Source of the DNA: Orychophragmus violaceus
Taxonomy: Eukaryota; Streptophyta; Magnoliopsida; Brassicales; Brassicaceae
Length of the DNA stretch: 64,000 nucleotides
NCBI GenBank assembly: GCA_030180135.1
Contig: CM058231.1
Coordinates: forward strand, 55,438,235 to 55,502,234
Reading direction: 5' to 3'
Part shown: piece after piece, positions 20,518 to 30,677 of the stretch
Position numbering within the stretch: position 1 is the first letter of the stretch
Layout of the letters: the number at the start of each line of letters is the position of its first letter
Notes under the pieces: generated by a model
The model's database searches: none
Seen by the model: only the letters and a program-made list of their open reading frames with translations
Told to the model about the DNA's origin: nothing
Program-made: the position numbers and the translations under genes

Positions 20518-22053
20518 CTGGTCGTTAGGTTTTTGCTGTTTGGATCTTTGTATGAATTGATTTTGACTTTGCTTAATATTCATAAAGAAATCGCTGAATT
20601 GAATTGTATTTGAATCGATGAGTTGAATTGTTGTTGTCGCTTGTTGACATAAGGTTATTAATTCGCTTGTCGTCTTGTATCACATTCAATTATTCAATTT
20701 GGAAAACTTGAATCTATTATTGAATTATGAATGCTGGAAACGTGTTAGGGTTTGATAATAGTCAAAATCACGTTTTGTCCTATATGAATTGTCATGATCG
20801 CTTTCAATTAGTAAAGTCAAAACATGTTTTGTCTTTAGTGATTTTATGAATCGCTTTTTGTCTTTGCTGAATAATCCATTATCGAATTGGCTTGAATTTG
20901 TTTAATTAAGTTTCATTCGGTTTGGTGGTATTCGATCACAAGATTTTGACATGATAGGTTGACTTTAAGAAACATGTTCTTTGTTTTGTTCATATAAGAA
21001 ACGATTTGATGGTTAATTAATGTGATCATAATCGAATTTTAAAAGAGATATTATAAAGATCACGTTTTGTTAAGGTTGGTTAGCGTGATTTAATATATGA
21101 ATTAATTAATTATTTAATTAATTATGGTTCAATCGGTTAACCCAAAATCGCGGTTTGCTGGAAATTATTTAATGCAATTGGTATTATTTAATTTCTGGTT
21201 AAACCGGATTTAAATTCAAAATTGAATTTTAACCTAAACCGAAGGCTGGTCTAAGTTTGATTTGGTTGGACCAAATAATTTAGAGCTGGTCTGGTTTAGT
21301 AAATAACCAGTTGGATTTAGTAGTTAATTTGGTCTCGGACCAGAATTAACGAACCGACTCGGTTATGTCAAATTATTGGGCCAATTGGAATTCTGTGGTC
21401 TTGGGCCAAGAATTGGGCCTATAATTTGTGACCCAACCGAAAAACTTCAATAAAATATTAAATTAGAAATTTCTATTTTTAGTATATTTCTAAATTTAGA
21501 AAGTTTCTAAAATAAGTAAGTTTCCCAAAATAGTAATCTTCTATTTTTGGAAATAAAACTTGAAATCCTCAAAAACAATATCAAGCTTGGATGTCTTTCC
21601 AATCTTGTCAGCTACTTAACGCTTATTCGATTACCGATATGGCTTACAGTGTGAGGTGTCTGTTTTCGCGTAAGTAAAGTAGTATATAGTCACTAATTTC
21701 ATTGGGAGTCCCAGACTTTAGTGATTATTTGGCTGTAAGAGATTGGTTTCCTTGACTGGGCCATCGGGAGTCCCGGGCCTTGAGACATCTGGTGTATTGG
21801 GCCTTGGGCCCAATTCACAACCGAGAGTTATTGGTTATAACTAGCTGTGTGTATGCTTACCAAGTAAAGCTAATTCCGGGTGACGGCCAGTGGCCCACTT
21901 TGGATTTAGCTGAACATGGGTCTCGGAATCATTGCATTCTTATGAGGTTAAACAAAGAAATTTTGAATGCAATGCGAGTCTTCTTATAAGTTATTAAGAT
22001 TACTCTTTTATGAACTAAATAACTAAAACTCTATTTATCTCTAAATTTCAGCT
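20518..22053 (+). other. Copia leader region
   Basis: About 1.5 kb of AT-rich non-coding DNA between primer site and gag. Only short open frames are present; the longest (21780-21989) has no recognisable motif. It ends in TTTCAGCT just before the gag ATG, which could be a splice acceptor. Confidence 0.5.
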
Positions 22054-22944
22054 ATGACGAGCACAAACAATCAAAACACTTTCTCGATCCGGTATGTCCT
22101 TGAGATGGACAAACTGAACGGATCAAATTTCTTGACTTGGTCGTGGAACCTGAGGCTAGTTCTCAGGCATGAGAGAAAGGACTATGTCCTTGAGAAAGCT
22201 CTCCCCGAGAGGATCGGATCCAAGGCCTGTCATGCAGTACGTAATGCTTGGAATAAGCATTATGATGATGCGGTAGATGTGCGTGGTCTGATATTGGCTA
22301 CCATGGACTCAGATTTGCTGAAGCAATATGAGAACATGGAGTCGCCAATAGAGATGATCAGCAGCCTGAAATTGAAATTTCAGGAGCAGGTAAGAGTGGA
22401 GAGATACCATTTGGTTAAGTCTCTCACTAGCTGCAAGCTACCAAATGATCATCCAGTAAGTCCTCATGTCAGTAAAATGATGGGTTACATTGATAAGCTG
22501 AGGAAACTGGATTATCCAGTTAGCCAAGAATTGGCAACTGAGATCATTCTGCAGTCACTGCCGTCAAGCTATGATAAGTTCAGAAGGAACTATATCAAGA
22601 AAGGCTTAACAAAGACGCTGACTGAACTGCATGATATGCTCAAGACAGTTGAGCCAAACGTGAAGAGTACCCTGTATAATCTCATGAAGGAGAAGGGTAG
22701 GTTTACTAAACCTAATGCTGACAAGGGTGAAGACAAAGTTGTCCAGATTTTGAATCATGGCAAGCGTGTGTCTTCTGAGCCCGAGTCAGATACCTCTTAC
22801 GTTGGTAAGTGCTGCTACTGTAAAGAGACTGGGCATTGGAAAAGAGATTGCATTAAATTCATGGAAGATTATGAGGAGTTAAAGTCGATGTATGAGACTA
22901 CTTCCTCAGGTATTCATGTTATTACTTCAAGTTATACCTTATAG
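22054..22944 (+). CDS. Copia Gag, intact
   Basis: 296 codons from a true ATG (MTSTNNQNTFSIRYV). The N-terminal half has the plant Copia capsid pattern: LNGSNFLTWSWNLRLVLRHE, then DLLKQYENMESPIEMISSLK and CKLPNDHPVSPHVSKMMGYI, then ATEIILQSLPSSYDKFRRNY. A CCHC zinc knuckle (CCYCKETGHWKRDC, about residue 253) gives RNA binding. It ends with a TAG, after which the same frame continues into a protease motif, so this may be a former Gag-Pol frame closed by one stop. It should assemble particles around Copia RNA. Intact gag with broken pol is the usual make-up of a trans-mobilised copy. Confidence 0.9.
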   Translation: MTSTNNQNTFSIRYVLEMDKLNGSNFLTWSWNLRLVLRHERKDYVLEKALPERIGSKACHAVRNAWNKHYDDAVDVRGLILATMDSDLLKQYENMESPIEMISSLKLKFQEQVRVERYHLVKSLTSCKLPNDHPVSPHVSKMMGYIDKLRKLDYPVSQELATEIILQSLPSSYDKFRRNYIKKGLTKTLTELHDMLKTVEPNVKSTLYNLMKEKGRFTKPNADKGEDKVVQILNHGKRVSSEPESDTSYVGKCCYCKETGHWKRDCIKFMEDYEELKSMYETTSSGIHVITSSYTL

Positions 22945-25470
22945 GTATTGGATACTGGTTGTGGCACTGATATTTGTTATAATATGCAGAGCCTGAGCAA
23001 CATTAGAACGTTGAAGGAAGGGCAAGTGGAACTGCGTGTCTGGAAGGAGCTTGGGATGCTGCCTCAGCCGTAGGGTTTTCACTTATAGATCCCTTTGAGG
23101 CTTGGTTTTGTATTAAGTAATTGCTACAATGTACCTGCTTTAAGCAGAGTTGTCTTTCATTTTCTTGTAAAGAATTTGAATGTTTTTCATTTTGATAAAG
23201 ACAAGTTTTGTTCTTTTGACCTTAATGAAATGTTAATTGTAGCACCCTATTCAAGGAATGGGTTTTATATCTTAAACCAAAGAGTGCCTAAATGTAACAT
23301 AAATACCGAATTGGTTTAAATCTGATGAATTAAACCTGATTTTCTTGGCATAAATGTTTTGGTCAAATAGAGTAAGTCGGATTCAGAAACCCCATAGTTA
23401 TGGACTTTTGGGCTCATTTGAATGGATATCTTATGAGACTTGAATTCTGTTTACTGGACCAAAAGACGAAGGGCCCATCTTAGCCGAGCTAGAGAAAAGC
23501 CCAAAGGCTTATTGGACATTGAACATACTCATGTATGTGGTCCGATGAGCAGTAATGCCAGAGAAAATTTCTTGTACTTCATTCTCTCTACTGATTACTT
23601 CAGTGAGTATGACTGTGTTCATTTGATGAGACACAAGTCGGAATTCTTTGATATGATCGAAAGAATTTGAGAATGAGGTATAGAATCTGAGTGACAGAAG
23701 TATTAAGACTCTGGATTAGATCACGAGTGAGAATACTTAAGTCATTGATGGTGTGATCATCTGAATGAGTGTGAAGTCGCTTCACAGCTCATTTCTCCTG
23801 AAAACCTGGAGGTGTTTCTGTGAGAAAGAATCAGATCTTATTAGAAATGATTAAAGATGAGTCACACGAATCTTCCATGATATTCTTTAAAAAAAAATAA
23901 TAACGCTCTAGAAACATCTAAGTTTACGCTGAAACAGTTCTACCAATATCAGTTAAAAGACACCACGTAAAAGTGGATTGGAATCGATCCGAATTCGTCT
24001 TTACTGAGATTTGTAGTTTTGCTATTTCGCTGGTTGTCCTAGGGAAACCAAGGCTTGTTACTTTTACGTCCATTCTGTTTTCTAAGAAGGGAAGTTACTT
24101 TCCAAGAAGAACAGTGGGAGTAAAAGTGTAACTCGAAGAAATTCGAGAAATACAGGAGGTTGCTCAACCTGTTGAGGGAGAGCAGCGGATGGATTTACAG
24201 ATTTCTGTAGAATCTACACCTGTAGAGCCTGAAGTTCGCAGATATGAATGAATCAGTCACTAATCCGAGAGTGATTTCTCATCATTAGTTGAACCTGATG
24301 ATCATTGAAAGTTCACATGATCTGATGATCATTGAAAGTGACGAACCTGCGAAATTCACAGAAGCGAAAGTAAGCCTGGACTCCGAAAAATTACACTATG
24401 TGTAAGTTAGCTTCATTGATCCATTCATGGATGGAAGCAAACATATCGGAGTTGGAATCTTCGTTCTGTTGAAGTAGTCAAAGTTTTGACTTGAACAGGA
24501 ACGAAGTGGAACTGTGCGTTTACTAATAGATAAGTGGGAGCGATGTTGCATTTCTCATAGTGTATGTCGATGACATACTGATTCTCGGAAATAACGTCCC
24601 AATGCTGCAGTCGGTAAAGGACTGGCTTGGGAGTTGGTTTTATGATTGACATGGGTAAAGCCACGTGTGTTCTTGGATTTTGGATCTAAAGATAGAGATC
24701 CAAAAGAGCTGGTAAGACAAAGTCAGGATTCTTAAATTGACAAAGTCCTACACGTGATCAGCAATCCAAGAAGGGTTTTATGCCAATGTCACATGGCAAT
24801 ACGTTAAGCAAGAAGCAGTGTCCTACGATAACTGCTGAGCTTGAATGCATGGATAGGATTCCATATACGTCGGCAATTGGATCTATCATGTATGCCATGA
24901 CACGTACTTGTTTTGATGTTGCTTTAATGTTAAGCAAGACAAGTAAAGACCAGTCAAATCCAGCAAAGAATCACTGGATTGCCGTAAAGAATATCCTAAA
25001 GTATTTGAGGAATACTAAGGATAAGTTCTTGGTTTACGGAGAAAGTGAGGTGCTACAAGTTGACAGAGTCTGAAAGGCAAGTTTCCAATAGACAAAGATA
25101 ATTCCTGGTCACAGTTCGGCTATATCTTGTGTCTGTCTGGCGGTGCAAGGCACTGTTGCTGACTCCATGACTTAAGCTGAACATTTCGTAGCTTGAGAAG
25201 CAGCGAAAGAGGTCGTTTGGAAAGAAAGAGTTCATTACTGAACTTGATGTGATTTCCAGCATAGATGAGACTAGCTGCACATCAGAGGTCCAAACACCTT
25301 GAGGGTAGGTATAACATATTCCGTGAGATAAATGACAGAGGTGTTAAGTAGATCAGCAAGTTTCAACGAATGGGAACGTTGCTAATCTATTAACGAAGCC
25401 ACTCCTTAGGCCTAAGCACGAGTCGCGGACTGTAGCTGAAGGATGAGTGAAATTAAGATGTAGTCTTAAT
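22945..25470 (+). pseudogene. Copia pol remnant (protease, integrase, RT, RNase H)
   Basis: In order: VLDTGCGTDICYNMQSLSNI (protease, D-T-G) in frame after the gag stop; DKDKFCSFDLNEML (pre-integrase); KGLLDIEHTHVCGPMSSNAR then YFILSTDYFSEYDCVHLM (start of the integrase core, 23500-23670); YVDDILILGNNVPMLQSV (RT catalytic motif, about 24555-24610); ECMDRIPYTSAIGSIMYAMT then KNILKYLRNTKDKFLVYG (RT/RNase H connection, 24845-25045); and a decayed RNase H near 25150-25440. Stops and frameshifts fall in every domain, and most of the integrase core and the RT fingers are missing. It cannot encode active enzymes. Confidence 0.85.
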
Positions 25471-26287
25471 TTCAGTGGGAGTTTGTAGAGGGCTTTATTT
25501 AGTTGTTTTGAAAGGTTCATGTAAACATAATATTTTATGTTTATGAAATCTATGATTTCTGGATTATTTTAACTGTGATATAAATAATCGTTCCAAAATG
25601 ATTCATGTCATTATATATGGGCCATCGAAGTACATGAGTAGACTTGATCCTGAAACCCCATATTTAACGAAATGGCATAAATCATAGTGTCCATAGTCGA
25701 AGGTTGTTGAATTGGAACACCAACAACCACTTGAGACTAGATTGTGTTGAGACTTATGACCAAGTTTCGAGGGGTCATAGATGCGCGGCATCAAAGTCGA
25801 CACATAGGTATATGTAGGGGAGCATATGACCGGACATGGCCCGCTGATGAGAACTCTACAAGATATTAATATCTGTGTCATAAGAGGTTCTCATATACGA
25901 CTATAGAGTATAGTCCTTAGACCTGAGTTCGCATGCATGTGGCTGCACATGGAGTAATGCGCTTTGATCATTGTCTAACGCTGTTTCGTAACTGGGAGCT
26001 ATACGGACCTTGGTTGGGTGTATTATGAATTGTGTAGTTCATAGTGATGGAACAAGATGGGATTTGTCCCTGCCGTTTAACGGAGGTAATATCTCTAGGC
26101 CAATCGGAGATTTGATAGCTGGTAAGAGAATGGCCATTCCCAAACGGACTTGCCCAAGTCGTTTGCATTGTCAGTATCAAATCTGGTCCGATGAACATGG
26201 TCTGGCTATATAAGGATGACACGCATCTTGCCTTATGCCAGATCGAGATATTGAGACAAAAGGACTAGGGAATGTAGGATTCTAGTA
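25471..26287 (+). other. Copia 3' non-coding region
   Basis: About 0.8 kb between decayed RNase H and polypurine tract. It starts with AATTTCAGTGGGAGTTTGTAG (25469 onward), a second polypurine-like motif. No coding signal recognised. Confidence 0.5.
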
Positions 26288-26299
26288 CAAGTGGGAGAT
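26288..26299 (+). other. Copia polypurine tract
   Basis: CAAGTGGGAGAT directly abuts the 3' LTR; it would prime plus-strand DNA synthesis. Confidence 0.85.
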
Positions 26300-26966
26300 T
26301 GTTGGGAATGTCCTGAAATCTACTGTACTAACTCTAGAAAGTATGATAAATGTCGAGATCAGACATAAGTCATAAATACTGGGTGATCATGATGGCTTGC
26401 TAGAGTCCGCTCTTGATCTATAAGTTTAGGACTTATTACCAGTATTGTATGATCCCGAAGGGTCACACACCATAGCTAACGGGAAAGTTAAATGGAATTA
26501 ATACGGTAAGATGCAGTGGCATTTACTGTATTGGATCAGAGAATTGGGCCAGACAAAATGCAGGCTTTTGTCTGATTTGTGTCTTGGGCCCAAATGATTA
26601 ATGAGCCATTAGTCAAATGACTTGGGCCCATTAATGAGAGATTAAGAAATCGAAAACCCTAAGGAATTACACACGATTTCTTTGTGGCTTGCAGCCTCTC
26701 TCTCTCTAATCTCTCTCTCTGATCATCCATCCGGTCTAGCAGCCTGACGTTGCTTCTAAGAGTGTGGATACCAAAGGAGGAGCAGGTGATTCATCTGTTC
26801 TAGACTGATCTTGTCATTACCATCAATTATCCGCTGCAATCTGAAAGGTAATGATCCAGGTTTGGTTTGATTTAAGATTCGTTTTGCAAGAACCTAGATC
26901 TGTTTAAGATGATGTGTTAGGTTGTAATACGAGAATTAAACCTTGGAAAAACACTATAATCCTTCA
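26300..26966 (+). repeat. Copia 3' LTR
   Basis: 667 bp, about 99.5% identical to the 5' LTR by eye, followed by the AATCT duplication and the resumed Athila sequence. Confidence 0.95.
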
Positions 26967-26971
26967 AATCT

Positions 26972-27084
26972 GAATGCTGCTGCTTCTACGACGAAATGAG
27001 TTTCTGAAGAGTTTTCAAACCTCTTCAGTGCATTTTAGTTCTCTGTTTTGCTTGAGGGCAAGCAAAGGCTAAGTGTGGGGGAGT
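26972..27084 (+). other. Athila 3' end with polypurine tract
   Basis: Short Athila tail after the Copia insertion. AAGTGTGGGGGAG at 27071-27083 immediately precedes the 3' LTR and is the functional polypurine tract. Two further copies of this motif lie upstream at 19010 and 19764. Confidence 0.85.
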
Positions 27085-28258
27085 TGATATATCATGGTTT
27101 TTACCCATTTTATACCATGATATAGATGTATTTTTAGTGTCTTTTGTGTTCGTTTAGAGTCTTTTACAGGTTTAATTAGGTTTGGAGCTAATTGGAGATA
27201 TTTGGAGCATTTTGGGACTTTTGGGACGTTTTGGCCGAGAGCTTAACTCACTGTCCGATTTATTGATCAAGCATCGACCGACACACCTTGTGCATCGGTC
27301 GACACACTAGCGAGATGGGCCGTACGCGTCGGTTTAACAAGTTATGAAGATTTGCAAAGAGGCCCAGAATAGTTCCAGTATTTACACAGAAGCCCCAGCC
27401 GAGATTAGGCTTATATATAGAGGATTTTGGTGTTTAATTTACTTACGCTTTCATACTTAGAGCTAAGAGATTTTTAGAGCTTTTGGGGCTGATCTATTTC
27501 CTGTATTCACTTATTTTGGAGAAGATTTCGAACCCCTTTGATATTTTATTCTCTTATATGCAATCTATTATTTCTATGATTATGTTTTCATCAATCATGT
27601 CTGAGTAGATCCATAGTTAAGTTTAGGGTTTCTCATTAGGGTTTGATGACTTGCTAGACTTGTTTAATTCAGTTAAGGATTCATATGATTAGAATGTTCT
27701 TCAAACTAAATTGTGCTTAATGCTAGTTCTAACCTGATCAATTAGAATCTAGATCTTAGGTTGCTAAATTCGACACGAGAGTGTGTTTTAGAATCTGAAC
27801 TATTTAGGTTGAGCAATTAAATTATTCGCTAAGAGATTTGGTTTAGTTTAATTGTGAACATATCGAACTTGAACTTAATGCTAGTTTAATCTGTTAGTAA
27901 TTGCAAAGAGATTTGGGAGAGTTTTCGCAAAGAGATTTGGTTAATTCTATTTCCGTGATTTGAGTTCTAGAACTGAGTTTAATTAGATCCTGACTGATTA
28001 ACTTGTCTGCTTGTCTGATTTCCTGAGAATACCCTAGGCTTGACGCTTTTAGTTTATTGCTTTCACAACCAACTTGCTACTGTTTACTTTCTTGCTTCGC
28101 AATTTATTTACTTCACCATCTGCTTATTTCTAGTATTAATCTCTACGTTTCTGATTCTATTGAGACCAAGTGTCCCTGTGGATTCGATAACCCTATATAC
28201 TACTTTGACGGTACTGTGCACTTGCAGTTTAGAATAGGGTAAAACTTAGAACCTATCA
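27085..28258 (+). repeat. Athila 3' LTR
   Basis: 1174 bp, followed by TACCT. It holds a TATA box at 27412-27420 and a paired-palindrome unit at 27271-27307, the same as in the 5' LTR. Confidence 0.95.
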
Positions 28259-28263
28259 TACCT

Positions 28264-29259
28264 CTTACAGAAAGTGAAACCTGCCACCGACCCAAGTCTT
28301 GTTAGAAAACCGAAGTAAACCTCTAGATCGACCAAGATGCGGAACTAAAAAAAGAGTTAAACACAACCAAAATGAACACATCAAAACCGATATAAAATCC
28401 CCCTACCAAGAGAGAACTTCCAGCTAGTTCAGTAATGTTTATTCGTATCAAGACCAACCACCTCGGAGGATTGCACTAAGAACAAGTTGTGCTCCCAGTG
28501 ATTGACCTTGCTCAGTTTGTCGGAAATAACTCCCACGCCTGTCTTGAAATATGCGTAGAAGATCCCCTTAGTCGTCTTATTGTGGTCGGTAAGATCGTCA
28601 AAAACACAACAATCCAAGTTTGCCACACTTCGATCCCAAAAGCAATAATACGACCATGTTCTGGAACGTGGTCAGACAGTTCTGCAAAAAGGCCAACTGA
28701 TGCTTTTTTCAGTAGGTCATGTACAGCTCGGGAAGGTGAAACCATAACTGGCACTGGTGAAGAATCCCTTATAATGGCAGAAAACCCCTGTGGAGGATTC
28801 TAGGAGCGGTCAGATGGCCCATGAACCATGAGCTCGACCCCTGGAGGAAACCCATATTCGTACCTCATCTTCTCCACAGATTTGTGGTCACTCCACTTTG
28901 AGGAGGCCCCGTCCGTGTACTGAACCGTCAGAGGTCGGTACTGACAAGCTCCTCTGGCCCGAGTACTTTGGTCACCTTGGCTGTTACGTCAACCTCTGCC
29001 TCCTCGGCCCCCCGACCAAGCAAGGGATCATCAGCTGATAGTCAACCCGAGGAAAAAGTCCCGGTTTTAGACCTATTTTCTGATTCCTCATAATCGGTAG
29101 AACTAAGTCTTCCTCATTTTCTTCATCACTTCGGGGAGAAGGTGCGTGCTCCGAACTGTTCTTGTCCGGAGAAATTTTTGCGCTCGTTTTATCCGAAGCA
29201 GAGCGATAGACAAAGTCGGTGTCGGATTCCACATCAATTACTCGAAACATCGAAGCCAT
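28264..29259 (-). pseudogene. N-terminal part of antisense extra ORF of Tat-like element
   Basis: Read right to left from ATG 29259: MASMFRVIDVESDTDFVYRS and an acidic Ser-rich N-terminus. In shifted frames follow AVHDLLKKASVGLFAELSDH and the diagnostic TTKGIFYAYFKTGVGVISDK then SKVNHWEHNLFLV. This G-.-F-Y-...-G-...-S-K-..-H-W-...-F-.-V pattern is that of plant retroelement extra ORFs (PF04195-like). It stops at the Athila insertion site; the gene continues at 12056 leftward. Frameshifts or introns are present. The gene lies between pol and the 3' LTR of its element, on the opposite strand. Function unknown. Confidence 0.55.
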
Positions 29260-29863
29260 TTTGTAAGAGAGAGAGAGAGAGCATAAATAGACGAAGAGAA
29301 AAAATCCGGCGAGGCGGAGCAGAAAATTTAGTTCATTGAGAAATCATGAAGGCTCAGATAACAGAAATCGCCAGCAATGCGCTAAACGACCACGACAGAC
29401 GGAGGAGTATCAAGTGAAAGTAGAGAGAGAATTATCTAAGACTGTGGCCAACAGAAAAAAATGACAGGTGAAACGAAGGAGAAGAGGAAGGGTACCTGTT
29501 TCTTTTATGCGCTGAGAAGTGTGAATGAAGCTATACGAAAAAGGTTTAAATAGGATAAGAAGAGAAAGTGTAGAATTCCAAACCGCCGCATGGCAGAGGG
29601 GCCTATAAACAGAGCAAAACCCTAGTGATGATGTTGCTTTGATCTCTGCGTGCAAAAAGGGCGGGAAAGTTTTATGAAGCCCTAATGATGATGCCGCTTT
29701 GGTTTCCATATGTGAGGATAAATCGCGTAGGACTCCCAAAACCCTAACTACTTCCAACTCTTGGACTTCCGGACCGAGCTAAGATGTGTTGAGCTAATTA
29801 CAAGACGTTAAAAAAATTTGACGCATTCACTAAGTTTTCATACACCGAGCTAGGGGGGCTTAT
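29260..29863. other. Upstream region of antisense ORF and Tat-like polypurine tract
   Basis: No gene. On the minus strand this is the promoter side of the antisense ORF, with a GA microsatellite at about 29266-29281. TAGGGGGGCTTA (29851-29862) is a polypurine tract candidate for the + strand element, just before TGTTGGAGG. Confidence 0.5.
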
Positions 29864-30308
29864 TGTTGGAGGTGGGCTTAGCACCCCTAACTAGCTCGGC
29901 CTATTATCACAATAAGGCCCATTTTCTAAAAGTTAATCTGGGTCAACCAGATCTAGTCAGCATGGGATCACCGAGCTGTAGTCATTACGGCTCCAATCTA
30001 TGTTATGGAGGCAAAGAAGAAGAGGACGTGTGGCAGAGCATGTTGCTGAACAATACCCTTATCTGAACAATAGAACGACGTTATATGATGATCATCACAG
30101 AGCAGTTAGGGCACAAGGCTCGAGGCACCATGCCTCTGAAAGACGTAAGCGCTAACACGTCATCCCCGAGTTGGCAGATATCTAACAGAGGATTTTCCAG
30201 GCCAATCTTCGAAGGTGACCTGGTAATTGAGGGTAAGGATAGCGTGTAGCTCAATATAGGGATATAATTTTTAATATCTCGATGAAGGCAGAGACGATAA
30301 TCATTACA
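29864..30308 (+). repeat. Putative 3' LTR of the Tat-like element (limits uncertain)
   Basis: It starts TGTTGGAGGTGGGCTTAGCA behind a polypurine tract, matching 22 of the first 25 bases of the LTR at 3859-4521. The end at CATTACA (30302-30308) is a guess; no matching 5' LTR or target duplication was found. Confidence 0.4.
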
Positions 30309-30677
30309 GGTAATGTGCTCGATAACCTCCAAGGGACCGCTTTTCTTAGCTTTGAGTTTGTTATAAGAACCATCGAGGTTATCAATGATTTGTCACATAA
30401 GCTTCTAAGTTGGTCTTTGTCTTCTAATGAGTATCAATGATTTGTTATATAAAGTTTCAGCACCGCCATGTAGACACATACGGTTGGCAGAGAAAATAGG
30501 TCTGGTGGCACACGAGGAACCACCGTGTATGATCTAAAATGGAATGAAAGGAAGCTATGGTTCACGGCATGGTTGTGAGAAATTTATGCTTTGAATTCCA
30601 TGATTTGATAGAAATTCCAACCAAAGAACGATTAGTGACCTTTATTTTCCCATGAGCTTGAGGGTGATAAGCAGAGC
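30309..30677. other. Undetermined border region
   Basis: Junction between the Tat-like element and the minus-strand chromovirus-like pol. It may include the decayed integrase C-terminus of the latter, but no clear motif was found. Confidence 0.3.

Larger units (their letters stand above)
19838..26966 (+). mobile_element. Copia retrotransposon nested in Athila
   Basis: LTRs of 667 bp each (19838-20504; 26300-26966) start TGTTGGGAATG and end ATCCTTCA. They are flanked by a perfect AATCT duplication (19833-19837 and 26967-26971). By eye they differ at three positions only. A tRNA-iMet primer site, a long leader, an intact gag, a ruined pol and a polypurine tract GTGGGAGAT complete it. Orientation matches the host Athila. 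Confidence 0.95.
12057..28258 (+). mobile_element. Athila Ty3 retrotransposon, non-autonomous, with nested Copia
   Basis: The 5' LTR (12057-13249) and 3' LTR (27085-28258) both start TGATATATCATGG and end CCTATCA. They are flanked by a perfect 5-bp duplication TACCT (12052-12056 and 28259-28263). Order: LTR, tRNA-Asp primer site, leader with paired palindromes, gag-protease ORF, spacer, ATHILA-family ORF, long 3' region, polypurine tract, LTR. Reverse transcriptase, RNase H and integrase are wholly absent, so it needs enzymes in trans. By eye the LTRs differ by about two substitutions and one 19-bp indel (near 12916 in the 5' LTR), so insertion was recent. A 7129-bp Copia sits at 19838-26966; without it Athila is about 9.07 kb. 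It interrupts the antisense ORF of an older Tat-like element. Confidence 0.95.

Noticed and set aside
24290..24345. Short direct repeat TGATGATCATTGAAAGT
   Set aside because: Two copies only, in decayed Copia pol; a trivial local duplication.
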